Shown: piece after piece, positions 51,651 to 61,778 of the stretch
Layout of the letters: each line of letters begins with the position of its first letter
Position numbering within the stretch: the stretch's first letter is position 1
From: G942493275 sp942493275
GTDB taxonomy: Bacteria > Actinomycetota > Coriobacteriia > Anaerosomatales > PHET01
DNA length: 64,000 nucleotides
NCBI GenBank assembly: GCA_942493275.1
Contig: OW818687.1
Coordinates: 1,488,001 to 1,552,000, forward strand
Direction of reading: 5' to 3'
The notes under the pieces: model-generated
Told to the model about the DNA's origin: nothing
What the model saw: the letters and a program-made list of their open reading frames with translations, nothing else
Database searches by the model: none
Translations under genes and position numbers: made by a program

Positions 51651-52781
51651 TCAGAAGCCTGCTGCATCGGATGTGTCCCTTCTTTGCTCGGATACGTGCT
51701 GTGCAAGATCAGCGGCCAACGCACAGAGGGACTCGGCGACCGCGCTCAGATCTAGGACGTGGTCGACGCAGCCCTGTTCGATGGCGGCCTTGGGCATTCC
51801 CCACACGATTGCGGTGCGCTGTGATTCAGCGATCGTGATACCGCCCGCGTCCTTCACGAGGCGCATTCCATCGGCTCCGTCCGCCCCCATGCCCGTCAAC
51901 AGGACTGCCAGGGTACCTGCGCCGTAGACGGCGGCCGCATCAGACATCGTCACATCCACCGAGGGCATGTGTACCGTGTCCGGCGGACGGCGATCTAGTC
52001 TGACGATTCGGGTGCCGTCACCCGTCTGCACGACGTGCATCTGCTCGCCCGCACGCGCCACGAGTACTCGGCCGGGGCGGATCACGTCACCGTCTGCGGC
52101 TTCCTTCACTGCGAGTTCGCTGAGGCCGTTGAGCCGCCTCGCGAGTTCGGTGGTGAACCTTCTCGGCATGTGCTGTACGACAAGGATAGGCAGAGGAAAG
52201 TCACCCGGAAGCGATGACAAGATGCTCGCCAGCGCAGGCGGCCCACCGGTGGAACAGCCGATAACCACAAGGGAGTCGCCTTGGGACGGACACGACCCTG
52301 AATGATGGGGCTTGGGTGGGGCCGCGTGCGGCCGCTCCGCCGCACGCGAGGCGAAGTGGGAGGGGTCGACGCCGGCCGCGATGCGGACCTTGTCCAGAAG
52401 CTCCTCGCCAATCGCTGGGATGTTCATGTTGGGGTAGAGCGTGGGTTTGGCAACGACATCGATCGCGCCGATGCTGAGTGCCTCGACCGACTCATGTGCA
52501 TTCGAGGTGGTGAGCGCACTCACCATGACGACCGGCAGTGGTGACTCCGACATGATCCGCCGCAGCGTCTCGAGACCGTCAGCACCCGGCATCAGCACGT
52601 CGAGAGTGATTACGTCGGGGCGGTGGAGCGCCACGGCTGCGAGTGCTTCTTCGGATGAGGCCGCGCTCGCCACCACCTGGATGTCGGGAGCGGCATTGAG
52701 GATGCGTGTGAGAGCTTTGCGGACGAATGGCGAGTCATCGACCACCAGCACCCTGATGACGAGGTCGGCAGTCGCATTCAT
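51651..52781 (-). CDS. cheB: CheB chemoreceptor methylesterase
   Basis: This 376-residue CheB has an N-terminal receiver domain (VLVVDDSPFVRKAL, phospho-Asp in VITLDVLMPG) and a C-terminal methylesterase domain with catalytic Ser in GCSTGGPPAL, His in VVQHMP and Asp in LTGMGADGADGM. It removes methyl groups from the receptor to adapt the signal. Its ATG at 52781 overlaps the cheR stop by 4 bp. Last gene of the nine-gene operon. Confidence 0.93.
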   Translation of the reverse strand: MNATADLVIRVLVVDDSPFVRKALTRILNAAPDIQVVASAASSEEALAAVALHRPDVITLDVLMPGADGLETLRRIMSESPLPVVMVSALTTSNAHESVEALSIGAIDVVAKPTLYPNMNIPAIGEELLDKVRIAAGVDPSHFASRAAERPHAAPPKPHHSGSCPSQGDSLVVIGCSTGGPPALASILSSLPGDFPLPILVVQHMPRRFTTELARRLNGLSELAVKEAADGDVIRPGRVLVARAGEQMHVVQTGDGTRIVRLDRRPPDTVHMPSVDVTMSDAAAVYGAGTLAVLLTGMGADGADGMRLVKDAGGITIAESQRTAIVWGMPKAAIEQGCVDHVLDLSAVAESLCALAADLAQHVSEQRRDTSDAAGF

Positions 52782-53635
52782 GCACGCCTCGCGGCTGCCA
52801 CATATCCGGCTACGGGAGAATCCGCGCATGCCGGCACTACCCCTGGGGCTTGGTAGGCCAGACATCCACCAGGCCGTACGACGCGCATGTCGTCTCGGAT
52901 GCCGAACAGCGACTCCGAGTGACCGAGAAACAGGAGTCCTCCGGGTGCCATGCGCCGAATGAGGTTGTCGATAACCACGCGCTTGTGCGCTGCATCGAAG
53001 TAGATGAGCGCGTTTCGACACATCACAACGTCGAAGCCGCCGCCAGCGGCTGCTTCAGGGCTTTCGAGCAGGTTCGCCCGCTCGAAACGCACGGCATCTC
53101 GATAGCGTGACGCGAGGCGCAGTGCCGAACCCTCAGGGCTGAAGTGCGTGTCGAGGTACCGTCCCTCGACGCCGCGGAATGAATGCTGCCCGTACACTCC
53201 TCGCCTTGCCCGATCGAGCGCCCTGGAGCTGATGTCGATGCCGGTGATGTCGCACCGATCGAGCACTCTACGGTCATCGAGGACCATCGCAAGCGAGTAC
53301 GGCTCCTCGCCGCTCGAGCACGCCGCGCACAGAATTCGCAGATGCTCCCGCGACTCGGCCAGGTCCGCGATGGCGTCGAAATGCGCAAGCTCTCTGAAGA
53401 AATAGGTCTCATTGTTCACGACCGCGTCTATCAATCCTTGTGCGAGCAGCCCGCCTTCGTACTTCACGCGCTGGTAATAGTCGAAGAACGTCTCGCACTC
53501 CGTCTCGGCTAATTGGGGCGCCAGGCGGCCCGCGAGCAGGAAGGTGCGCTCGCGGTCAAATGTCATGCCCACGAGGCTACGGACCAGCTCGGCAAGTAGC
53601 CGTCCTTCTGTCTCCGACATTTCCGGTCGTCGCAT
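52778..53635 (-). CDS. cheR: CheR methyltransferase, copy 2
   Basis: This 285-residue methyltransferase uses SAM to methylate receptor glutamates. Motifs: NNETYFFREL (N-terminal contact), CAACSSGEEPYSLAMVL (SAM loop), FDVVMCRNALIYFD and GLLFLGHSESL. No TPR extension. It starts at an ATG that overlaps the HEAT gene stop (TGATG), with an ATG 15 bases further in as the alternative. A second, different CheR is encoded at 55832 in the same operon. Confidence 0.92.
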   Translation of the reverse strand: MRRPEMSETEGRLLAELVRSLVGMTFDRERTFLLAGRLAPQLAETECETFFDYYQRVKYEGGLLAQGLIDAVVNNETYFFRELAHFDAIADLAESREHLRILCAACSSGEEPYSLAMVLDDRRVLDRCDITGIDISSRALDRARRGVYGQHSFRGVEGRYLDTHFSPEGSALRLASRYRDAVRFERANLLESPEAAAGGGFDVVMCRNALIYFDAAHKRVVIDNLIRRMAPGGLLFLGHSESLFGIRDDMRVVRPGGCLAYQAPGVVPACADSPVAGYVAAARRA

Positions 53636-55839
53636 CACGCGTGAGCGCCGTTCGTGCCTAGCGCGAACTCCATCGGGAAGCGGATGCCCGGGTCGGCGTC
53701 CAGTGTGATGGCCGTGATGATCTCGGCCGCCTCGGGCGTGTGGCAAGCGCACAGCGCCAGTGCCGAGAGGAGCGCATTGTGGGCGCGGCCTGCTCTGATA
53801 TCGCACTCCAGGATCGAGTAGCCCGCCGGGCCGAGAGTGGCAAGCGCAGCGCGGGCATCGCCGCCGACCTCCGGGTCAGTCAACAGTTGTTCCAGGCCAG
53901 CCAGAGTCTCGCTTGAGCAGCCGGGTTCAACGCCGCGTGTGGCGGCCCGTCGTACCGTGGGATCGACATCGCAAAGTGCCTCGGCGACAACGACGTGCAT
54001 GTCCGAGGGGGAGACGGATGCCACAAGCTCGACCGCAGCCGCGCGCACGTTCCAAGCCGAGTCCCCGAGCGCCGGCAGCAGGTACGTGCAGGCCTCGCGG
54101 CTCATCGCGGTACGGGCGCACGCGCGGACGACGGCTTCCCTCACTTCGCTGAACTCGGATGCCGCAAGTCGCGCGAGTTGTCGGTTCAACCTGTCGTGCA
54201 CCGGGCCGTCCAGTACACGCAGCGCGGCCACGACCACGCGCGGGTCCTCGTCGCCGAGCAGGTAGGCGACCAGGAAGTCCCCGCTGTGGGAGTGATCGTA
54301 CGCGTGCCGGGCGACAGCGGAGCGCACGAGCGCACTCTCATCTTCGGCCCACGTCGCGACAACGTCGAGCTCCGGCTGCTGAGTCGTCAGTGCAAGATCG
54401 ACAGCGGCAGCACGCACAGCAGCATCAGGGTCGCAGAGAAGCGACTCGGTCACCGTGTGGGTTGCGAGCGCCGGTGTCGCTCGGAGCGCGCGCGCCACGG
54501 CTGCGCGAACCTGCGCAGACTCGTCGCGCGCACACGCTTCGGCCAGCCGCATCGCGCACGGTGAGGGGCTGCACGCAGCGAGCGCACGGGCGGCCGACAC
54601 GCGCGTCGCGCGGTCGCCCGTGCGGATCAGCGTCTCAAGCCAGCCGCAGTCCTCGATGCCGTGATCGAGCAGCCAGTCGAGGGCGGTCGCTCTGACGCCG
54701 GCGTCCGGATCGGTCAGGCAGCCGATGACGCCGGTCACTGCCGTGTCGGCTGAGAGCACACCGGCGAGCGCCAGGCCACGCACCCCTGCGTCAGTGTCAT
54801 CGATGAGCCCGAGAAGCAGGGAGCCCTGCAGCGGGCGCCGGCACGCTTCGTGTGCCGCGAGGAGCCTTCGGGTTACCACCGGGGAATGCGCGGCGTGGAG
54901 GATCACCGACTCCTCGGCCGGAGGGGTGCAGGCAAGGACCTCGGCTGCGAGGTCGTACAATCCGGGCTCGTCGGCGACATCGAACAGTATCTCGGCGAAG
55001 CGCGCATCGTGAAGGTGGCTGATCACGGTGAGTGCCGTTCGGGACGACTCGCCACCGCAGCGCAGCATGTGGTGGAGCGCCGTGAAAGCGTGATCGCCGA
55101 CTGGTGGCATCGGGGCCATGAGCGACCGCACGGCGCTCTCAAGTGACATGGGCGCTGAGGCGAGCAGCCGACCGACGCTGATGACGAGCGCACCGGCGGC
55201 GGCCGGACCGCAGTCTGCCAGCGCCGCGCACAGTGAAGGAAGCGCTCGCAGATCGCCTATCAGACCCAGGGCGTTGATGGCGACTCCGCCTAGGAGGTCA
55301 TCGTCGACCATGGCGAGCAGCGGCTCCACGGCATCGCGCGTGCCGAATCGTCCCAGCGCCTCCGCGGCAGGCGCGGCGAGCCAGCGGTCCTCTTCCAGGG
55401 CACGCAGCAACAAGGGTGTGACTGCGGGACCGCCGATGCGCCCGAGCGCCTCGACGATCATGTACCTGACGTTGAGGTCCTCGTCGCGATCGAAGAGATC
55501 CCGCAGGAGCGGGACGGCAGCATCGGAGCCAGTCTGACCGATTGCCACGGCGCACAGGATGCGTACGCGCTCATCGCCGCTCACGAGACCGTCGACCAGC
55601 AAGGGGAGCGACGTGTCGGCTCTCTTGATGAGGGCCTTGAGCGCGGCATTGCGCGTGCCGGGGTCGTCGTGGGCCACAAGCGCCAGCAGCCTGGTGTCTA
55701 TCTCGGTGTCGCCCAGAGACGCGATGATGGCCGTGGCGTGACGACGCCCCTGCCAATCATCGCTGCTGAGCTCGGCTAGGAGCGTTTCAGGGCACGTTTC
55801 CGACCCCTTCAGCCCATCGGCGAGTGTTCCCTCAGGCAC
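53635..55839 (-). CDS. HEAT-repeat protein of the chemosensory operon
   Basis: This about 734-residue protein is built almost wholly of HEAT/PBS-lyase-type repeats: units such as AVPLLRDLFDRDEDLNVRYM and AVTGVIGCLTDPDAGVRATA recur about every 30 residues. It has no signal or membrane helix, so it should be a cytosolic scaffold. The GTG at 55839 is preferred because AAGGGGG is eight bases upstream and it overlaps the previous cheR stop; the frame could begin at 55857. Being sandwiched between two cheR genes suggests it organises or targets the methylation system. No known Che partner of this kind is assigned. Confidence 0.82.
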   Translation of the reverse strand: MPEGTLADGLKGSETCPETLLAELSSDDWQGRRHATAIIASLGDTEIDTRLLALVAHDDPGTRNAALKALIKRADTSLPLLVDGLVSGDERVRILCAVAIGQTGSDAAVPLLRDLFDRDEDLNVRYMIVEALGRIGGPAVTPLLLRALEEDRWLAAPAAEALGRFGTRDAVEPLLAMVDDDLLGGVAINALGLIGDLRALPSLCAALADCGPAAAGALVISVGRLLASAPMSLESAVRSLMAPMPPVGDHAFTALHHMLRCGGESSRTALTVISHLHDARFAEILFDVADEPGLYDLAAEVLACTPPAEESVILHAAHSPVVTRRLLAAHEACRRPLQGSLLLGLIDDTDAGVRGLALAGVLSADTAVTGVIGCLTDPDAGVRATALDWLLDHGIEDCGWLETLIRTGDRATRVSAARALAACSPSPCAMRLAEACARDESAQVRAAVARALRATPALATHTVTESLLCDPDAAVRAAAVDLALTTQQPELDVVATWAEDESALVRSAVARHAYDHSHSGDFLVAYLLGDEDPRVVVAALRVLDGPVHDRLNRQLARLAASEFSEVREAVVRACARTAMSREACTYLLPALGDSAWNVRAAAVELVASVSPSDMHVVVAEALCDVDPTVRRAATRGVEPGCSSETLAGLEQLLTDPEVGGDARAALATLGPAGYSILECDIRAGRAHNALLSALALCACHTPEAAEIITAITLDADPGIRFPMEFALGTNGAHA

Positions 55840-56740
55840 AGTGCGATCCCCCTTCATCGGTGAGCGAAATTCCCCCGGGCTTGCGGTACAGGACCGCTCC
55901 CCCGAGATCGACGACTTCGAACCTGTGCTGCATGACGTGTAGTAGCTCGGCGTCCCCCAGGAATAGCCAGCCACCCGGGCGCAGCGCCTCATAGAGCCGC
56001 TCGATCAGGGCGGGCTGAGACGCGAGCGGGAAGTAGATCATCACGTTGCGACAGAAGATGATGTCGAGATCAGCGTCGGGCGCCGGCAGTCGAAGATTGT
56101 GCCGCTGGAAGGTAATCAACCGGCGGACGCGGTCACTCATACGCACTGTGAGTGCGTCCGCGGGCTCCGTATACGCCTCCAACGTGCGGGTCCACCCAGG
56201 TGCCACTCGCGCGATAGCGGATTCGCTGTAGATACCGTTGGCCGCGACCTCGAGCGCATCCGCTGAGATGTCGGTAGCAAGGATGCTCACGACCCACGCG
56301 CGAGGGAACTTGAGAGCATCCAGTAGCGCCACGCCGATGGAGTACGGTTCTTCGCCCGTCGAGCACGCGGCTGACCACACCCGCAGCCGAAGTGGAGTGA
56401 GTGGCGAGCGTGAAGCTGCCCGCTGCGCCATCTCCACCTCTCGAAGCACCGGTCCGGCGAGCAGATCGAACTGCCTCGGGATTCGAAAGAAGTACGTCTC
56501 TTTCACGGTAATCGAGCCGACCACGTCTTCGATGAGCGACTCGCGCTCAGCCTGCTGCATGCACTCAGCTGCCTCGATCAGCGAGGCGAGCCCGTCGTAC
56601 CCTCGCTGACTGGCTGCCCGATCTATTGCGCGACTGCGGACACCCGGATCGCGCAGCCCCGAAGCGCCCCCCGTGACTGCGAGAGCCAGTCGGTCGAAGC
56701 GAGTCAAGGCCTCACATCCATCGGGCGTGCGCACTGACAC
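55832..56740 (-). CDS. cheR: CheR methyltransferase, copy 1
   Basis: This 302-residue CheR has VKETYFFRIPRQFDLL, WSAACSTGEEPYSIGVAL, LDIIFCRNVMIYFPL and GGWLFLGDAELLHV. It is clearly diverged from the copy at 52778 and likely has another target or order of action. GTG start at 56740, about 65 bp after the MCP gene's stop and the terminator-like hairpin. Its stop overlaps the HEAT gene start. Confidence 0.9.
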   Translation of the reverse strand: MSVRTPDGCEALTRFDRLALAVTGGASGLRDPGVRSRAIDRAASQRGYDGLASLIEAAECMQQAERESLIEDVVGSITVKETYFFRIPRQFDLLAGPVLREVEMAQRAASRSPLTPLRLRVWSAACSTGEEPYSIGVALLDALKFPRAWVVSILATDISADALEVAANGIYSESAIARVAPGWTRTLEAYTEPADALTVRMSDRVRRLITFQRHNLRLPAPDADLDIIFCRNVMIYFPLASQPALIERLYEALRPGGWLFLGDAELLHVMQHRFEVVDLGGAVLYRKPGGISLTDEGGSHCA

Positions 56741-56762
56741 GTCTTGACGCCGTTCTATTCGG

Positions 56763-56800
56763 GGCCGGCGGACGGGACCTCAAAGTCCCGTCCGCCGGCC
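56763..56800 (-). terminator. Long perfect hairpin after the MCP gene
   Basis: A 16-bp perfect stem, GGCCGGCGGACGGGAC / GTCCCGTCCGCCGGCC, with a 6-nt loop, 5 bp past the MCP stop. There is no T-run, and cheR follows 23 bp beyond, so it may reduce downstream transcription and make MCP mRNA more stable than the cheR-HEAT-cheR-cheB part. Confidence 0.6.
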
Positions 56801-56804
56801 GAGG

Positions 56805-59192
56805 CTAACCTTCGTTGACGACGAATCCCTTGACGAGCTCGCGCAGCGTCTCCGACTGCGACGCCAGGTCGTTCGACGATCTGGTGAGCTCGCCGAGGGC
56901 GTCGACGTTCTGACGCGTCGTCTGCGAGATGTTCTCCATGGCGATGACCATCTGCTCGCCGCCGCGCTTCTGCTCGCCAGTCGCCGACACCACCTGCACG
57001 ACCAGGTCATTGGTCCGCTCCACGGCCTCGACTATCTGCTGGGTTCCGCTCGCCTGCTCGCGCACGGCGTTGTCCACCTGCGAGTGGAGGCTGCTCATCG
57101 ATTCGACGGCCTGAAGTACCTGTCGACTGCCCTCCGACTGCTCGCGAGTGGCGTTCTGGATCTGGCGCATGACGTCCTCAACCTCTGTGAACGCCTCGAC
57201 AACACCCGCCAGTGCTTCCTGCGCCTGCTCGCCAATGACGCGTGACTGAGCGGCCTCCTGTGCTCCGTTGAGCGTCGCGGTCACGGCGATCTCGGTGTCT
57301 TGCTGAATGGCCGAGATGAGCGATGCGATCTCTTTGGTCGACGAGGTGGCCCGCTCGGCGAGATCGCGCACCGCGTCAGCCACGACCGCGAATCCACGTC
57401 CGTGTTCCCCTGCACGCGCCGCCTCGATTGCGGCGTTGAGCGCGAGAAGGTTGGTCTGCTCGGCGATATCGTCGATGACCTCGGTAATCTCGCCGATCTC
57501 GCGCGACCGCTGGCCGAGTGACTTCATGACGTCCGCGGTGTTCTCGATCGCACCTGCGATGGAGTCCATCGAATCGGCCATCGCGCCCACGGACTCCTGG
57601 CCCACCGACGCCGCGCTCATGGCCTTGCTGGTCAGATCCGACACGCCTCCGGCCCGCTCCGCGACCTGGTCGATCGACGCGGCCATCTGGTCGATCGAGG
57701 CGCTGGTCTCTTGCACGGCGCCACTCAGGCCGTCCATGTTACGGGCGACCTCTTCGATGGAGGCAGCCATCTGGGAGATGGTTGCGCTGGTCTCGTTGGC
57801 GGCGCCCCCGAGCTGCTCGGCGTTGGATGCGACCTGGTCGATCGAAGCGGCCATCTGCTCAATCGAGGAGCTCGTCTCGTCTGTGGCAGCGCTCTGCGCT
57901 TCAGCCCCGACGTTCATCTGCCTTGTGGTGACCGAGATCTCCTCGGCGGCCACGGCGAGTTCGTTGGCCGCCTCGGTGACGGCGCGCGCGACCGCGTTCA
58001 GGTTATCGAGGTTGGCCTTCTCGACCCTGATGTCTCGGATGATCTCGAGTCCGCCGATGGTCTCGCCGTTCGCGTTATAGATGGGTGCCGCGCTTGCAAG
58101 AATCGGAATCTCCTCGCCCTGCCGGTTCTTGATGGCGACTTCCGCCCCCCGAATCGCCGTGCCCGACGACATGCACGACTTGATGGCGCATCCGTTCTCG
58201 CAGATATTCGCGTTGAAGATGTCTCTGCACTGACGACCCATGGCTTCGTCCACGCTGAAGCCGGTGAGCCGTGCCGCCGCTTCGTTGAAGTACGTGATCC
58301 GGCGATCTTGGTCGGCTACGAAGAACGGGTCCGAGATGCCCTGCATGATCGAGTCGGACCGCTCCTGCTGGTCCTGGATGTCGCGAATCCGGGCGCCGAT
58401 GTCGTCGGCCATCTTGTTGAGCGAGGCGCCGAGTGCCCCGATCTCGTCGCGGGACTTGATGTCGAGTCGCTGCGTGAGGTCGCCTGTTGAGATCGCCTCA
58501 GCGAACGCGGTCGCGCGAACGAGGGGACGGGTGATGGACAGCGAGAGCAGGATGCCGAGCCCGAGCGCTGAGACGACGCCGATGACAAGCACCACCACCA
58601 GCGCCGTGGTTGACTGAGCCGCCTGCTCGTCGGCTGCCTCCGCACTCTGAGCCGCCGCAACCGTGTTGATATCCACGACCTTCGAGAGCGCAGCATGCGC
58701 TGCACGCTCCGCGTCGCGCTCGGAGCTGACGTTGTGGTTGTACGCCGCGGTGAGGTGGGCCTGCTTGCCGCTGGCCATATAGACTCGGTAGAGCCTGATG
58801 AACTCCTCGTGCTCAGCCTTCCATGCGCCGCCGAGCGGCTCGTACTCCTGCCAGGCGACCTCCTCTTCGTCGGTCTGAGGGAGAGGCAGGTAGGTGCGCT
58901 GGGCCGCTTCGAACTCGGTCCACAGCGCCTCGGTCTTTGCCAGGAGCTCCGTGGTCTCAGCGGCGTTCGTCGACAGGAGCATCGCGCGCTCCTGCGCTTT
59001 GATGTCAGCCTGAACCATGCCCATCTGCTGCAAGGCGACGATCGACGGAAGCCGGACGGCCGAGATGTCCTCCTCCATCGCCTCGACCTGCTTGACTCCC
59101 ACGTAGCCGACCGCTCCGATCACCGCGGCGATCACCGCAACGCTCAAGAAGCCCGCAATCAGTTTCGCTCCCACCGTGAGACGCAACTTCAC
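56805..59192 (-). CDS. Methyl-accepting chemotaxis protein with PAS domain
   Basis: This 795-residue receptor has an N-terminal helix (LIAGFLSVAVIAAVIGAVG), an outer four-helix-bundle sensor, a second helix (TALVVVLVIGVVSALGLG) and a HAMP domain. A PAS domain (DPFFVADQDRRITYF) with a Cys-rich stretch (CRDIFNANICENGCAIKSC) follows, then the signalling domain with IAEQTNLLALNAAIEAARAG. The Cys stretch could bind a metal or sense redox. No C-terminal NWETF-type CheR/CheB tether. Its start overlaps the cheW stop by 4 bp, so receptor and coupling protein are made together. Confidence 0.92.
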   Translation of the reverse strand: MKLRLTVGAKLIAGFLSVAVIAAVIGAVGYVGVKQVEAMEEDISAVRLPSIVALQQMGMVQADIKAQERAMLLSTNAAETTELLAKTEALWTEFEAAQRTYLPLPQTDEEEVAWQEYEPLGGAWKAEHEEFIRLYRVYMASGKQAHLTAAYNHNVSSERDAERAAHAALSKVVDINTVAAAQSAEAADEQAAQSTTALVVVLVIGVVSALGLGILLSLSITRPLVRATAFAEAISTGDLTQRLDIKSRDEIGALGASLNKMADDIGARIRDIQDQQERSDSIMQGISDPFFVADQDRRITYFNEAAARLTGFSVDEAMGRQCRDIFNANICENGCAIKSCMSSGTAIRGAEVAIKNRQGEEIPILASAAPIYNANGETIGGLEIIRDIRVEKANLDNLNAVARAVTEAANELAVAAEEISVTTRQMNVGAEAQSAATDETSSSIEQMAASIDQVASNAEQLGGAANETSATISQMAASIEEVARNMDGLSGAVQETSASIDQMAASIDQVAERAGGVSDLTSKAMSAASVGQESVGAMADSMDSIAGAIENTADVMKSLGQRSREIGEITEVIDDIAEQTNLLALNAAIEAARAGEHGRGFAVVADAVRDLAERATSSTKEIASLISAIQQDTEIAVTATLNGAQEAAQSRVIGEQAQEALAGVVEAFTEVEDVMRQIQNATREQSEGSRQVLQAVESMSSLHSQVDNAVREQASGTQQIVEAVERTNDLVVQVVSATGEQKRGGEQMVIAMENISQTTRQNVDALGELTRSSNDLASQSETLRELVKGFVVNEG

Positions 59193-59722
59193 TGCGCCAC
59201 CTCCACTTCTGCTGTGCCGGCGGCGCCGGCGAGATTGCCCATTGACTCGTGCTCCGCTGAACTGAACATTTCGCGGATATCAAGTGCGACGATCATGCGT
59301 TCATCGACGCGAGTGATGCCCTGGATGAAGTCGCTGTCGACGGTGGTTACCAGGTCGGGGAGCGTCTCGATCGACGAACTGGGCACCCGGACCACTTCGA
59401 CCACTGCGTCCACGATCGTGCCGACGGTGCGATCGCCCGCATTCAGCACGACAATCCGACTGGTCCGCCCCTTGTCCTGTGCCGGCAGACCGAACCGGGT
59501 GCGCAGGTCCACGACCGCGATCATTCGTCCCCTGAGGTTGATCACGCCGAGTACGAAACGGGGAGCGTTAGGAATCTCCGTGATGCGCACGTTGCGCATC
59601 CGGATGATCTCTTGCACGTCCACGATCCTGAAGCCGTACTCCTCGTCAGCCAGCATGAAGGTGACGAGTTGGATGGTCTCATCGCTCTCAGCCTGTGCGA
59701 CAGGCGTCCCTGCTGCTGCCAT
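59189..59722 (-). CDS. cheW: CheW coupling protein
   Basis: This 177-residue CheW links receptor to CheA: LVTFMLADEEYGFRIVDVQE, ITEIPNAPRFVLGVINLRGR and VVDLRTRFGLP are canonical. There is an N-terminal extension and an Ala/Glu-rich tail. The ATG at 59722 follows AAAGGAG. The cheA reading frame continues 35 bp past this start, so the two overlap more than usual. Confidence 0.93.
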   Translation of the reverse strand: MAAAGTPVAQAESDETIQLVTFMLADEEYGFRIVDVQEIIRMRNVRITEIPNAPRFVLGVINLRGRMIAVVDLRTRFGLPAQDKGRTSRIVVLNAGDRTVGTIVDAVVEVVRVPSSSIETLPDLVTTVDSDFIQGITRVDERMIVALDIREMFSSAEHESMGNLAGAAGTAEVEVAQ

Positions 59723-61778
59723 GGTGTTCTCCTTTCTGCTGTAGGCGATGCGTCCCGGACTCAGCCGGTTCGCATGCGAATTCATGACGTGAGTTGCGCG
59801 CCCCGGCCAGCCGGGCTATGCGCTCGACGTCGAGAATGGGGGCGACGGAACCGTCGCCGAGGATCGTTGCGCCGCTGATCCCCGGCGTTACTCCGAGTGC
59901 GTCCTCGAGGTTCTTCACGACGATCTCCTGCCTGCCCGCAAGCTCGTCGACGAGCAGACCGACACGGTGCCCGGATACGTTCACCTCGACCACGAAGAAC
60001 TTGGCGGCGTCGCTGTCGTACCCGGCGACGTTCAGGAGCTGCCCAACACTGATGAGCGGAAGCGTGTCCCCTCGGGAGTCAAGGACTCTCACACCTCTGA
60101 CCGATGAGCACTGGTCCGCACGTACGCGCATGACCTCTGACACGACGGACAGCGGCACGCAGAACAGTCCGGCGCCAATGCGCACCAGCAGAGCGGGCAC
60201 GATTGCGAGCGTCAGCGGGAGGCGAAGGCGAAACGAGGTTCCATGCCCGGGGCTGCTGTCCACCTCGATGGTTCCGCCGATTTCGACGAGGCATCGCTGC
60301 ACCACATCGAGACCAACACCGCGTCCGGAGACGTCGGTCACCTGGTCCGCCGTGCTGAACCCCGGCTGCATGATGATTTCGGCCAGGAGTTCGCTGTCGC
60401 CGCCTCCGGCATCGAGATCGACGCCGGGCGCATGCGCGGCGATCGCCTGCAGGTCAAGGCCCTGTCCGTCGTCGGAAACGTCGATCACGATATGGCCACC
60501 CTCGTGCACGGCCGAGAGGGTCACGGTTCCGTGTCGGGGCTTTCCCGCAGCCACTCGGTTATCGGGGGGTTCGATTCCGTGGCCGCACGCGTTGCGAAGA
60601 AGATGGAGGATCGGGTCTTCAATCTGTTCGATGAGCCGCTTGTCGAGTTCGGTCTCCTCGCCCGAGAGGCACAGCCGAATCTCCTTCTTCTCGGCACGTG
60701 CTATGTCGCGAACCGCTCTCGGATACTTCGCGAACAGCTGACCCACAGGGACCATACGCATGCGCATGACGCGCTCTTGGACCCCGGCGAGCAGAGCCGA
60801 CATCTCCTTGACCGAGACGGTGAGCTCGCTGACGGTGTCGTCTCTGGGATAGCGGTCGTGCAGGCCCGCCGAGAGGTCGACCAGCCGCGTTCGCGCGGTG
60901 ACTAGTTCCCCCATCAGGTCCATCAACGTATCGAGGCGGCGTATGTCCACGCGGACCGCCTGTGCGCTCACCGACGTGCCCTGGGCGGGATCGCCCAGCC
61001 GGAGCACGTCCGTCAAGGGGTTCGACTCCTCCCGCCGGATTCTCGATGCCGCGAGACCCAATGCGTCGGCGATTGACTCTGTCGACAGCTGAGTGAGCAC
61101 GAGGACCTCGACCGTCACATCCGCGACATCCACGTCCAGTGACTCGAGGGAGCCGCCGGACTCAGGACGGGCTCGTATCTCCACGATCTCGCCCTCGATG
61201 GCGCGCTCCACCGATTCAGGCGATAGGGAGCCCTGACGCAGCTCGATGCCCCATCGAAGCGAGAGGACGAGAGCGTCCAATTCCGCCGATGTCTCGCGGA
61301 GCCGGTGGAGCGCGTATTCGCTCCAATCGGCCCGCGGGTGGTCGGACGAGCGGCCGCTGGCCGCATCACTCATGCCGCCATCGAGAAAGCGGCTCACCTC
61401 TGCCAGCGTTGCGGCGGCCGATGCGCACGATACACCTTCACCAGCTTTGGCGGTGGCGAGCTTCAAGGTGTCCACGCATGAGAACAGGACGTCGAGCGTG
61501 GATGAATCGAGCGCGAGCGCCTCTGACCGGAGCCGGTCAAGGACGTTCTCACAGGCGTGCGCGAGCTCCTTGACCTCTCTAAAGTCGAACATCGAGGCGA
61601 GGCCCTTCACCGTGTGCGTGGCCCGAAACATCTCGTCGACCCGCTCGCGAGACATGGGCTGACCCGCTTCGCACTGTCTCTCAAGCTCCAGGAGGTCTCG
61701 TTCCAGAACTCGGAAATGCTCATCGGCCTCGGCAAGGAACTCGCGAAGCATCGCTTCGTCGGAGTACTCGTTGCTCAC
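59688..61778 (-). CDS. cheA: CheA histidine kinase
   Basis: This 696-residue kinase begins with the HPt/P1 domain (phospho-His in RATHTVKGLASMFDF). The dimerisation domain (LDTLMDLMGELVTARTRL), the HATPase core (LLRNACGHGIEPP as N box, VDVSDDGQGLD-type G1, GFSTADQVTDVSGRGVGLDV) and a CheW-like P5 domain at the C-terminus follow. Compared with E. coli CheA, a P2 CheY-binding region is short or absent. The GTG start overlaps the cheY stop. The C-terminal about 35 bp runs into cheW in another frame. Confidence 0.93.
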   Translation of the reverse strand: MSNEYSDEAMLREFLAEADEHFRVLERDLLELERQCEAGQPMSRERVDEMFRATHTVKGLASMFDFREVKELAHACENVLDRLRSEALALDSSTLDVLFSCVDTLKLATAKAGEGVSCASAAATLAEVSRFLDGGMSDAASGRSSDHPRADWSEYALHRLRETSAELDALVLSLRWGIELRQGSLSPESVERAIEGEIVEIRARPESGGSLESLDVDVADVTVEVLVLTQLSTESIADALGLAASRIRREESNPLTDVLRLGDPAQGTSVSAQAVRVDIRRLDTLMDLMGELVTARTRLVDLSAGLHDRYPRDDTVSELTVSVKEMSALLAGVQERVMRMRMVPVGQLFAKYPRAVRDIARAEKKEIRLCLSGEETELDKRLIEQIEDPILHLLRNACGHGIEPPDNRVAAGKPRHGTVTLSAVHEGGHIVIDVSDDGQGLDLQAIAAHAPGVDLDAGGGDSELLAEIIMQPGFSTADQVTDVSGRGVGLDVVQRCLVEIGGTIEVDSSPGHGTSFRLRLPLTLAIVPALLVRIGAGLFCVPLSVVSEVMRVRADQCSSVRGVRVLDSRGDTLPLISVGQLLNVAGYDSDAAKFFVVEVNVSGHRVGLLVDELAGRQEIVVKNLEDALGVTPGISGATILGDGSVAPILDVERIARLAGARNSRHEFACEPAESGTHRLQQKGEHHGSSRDACRTG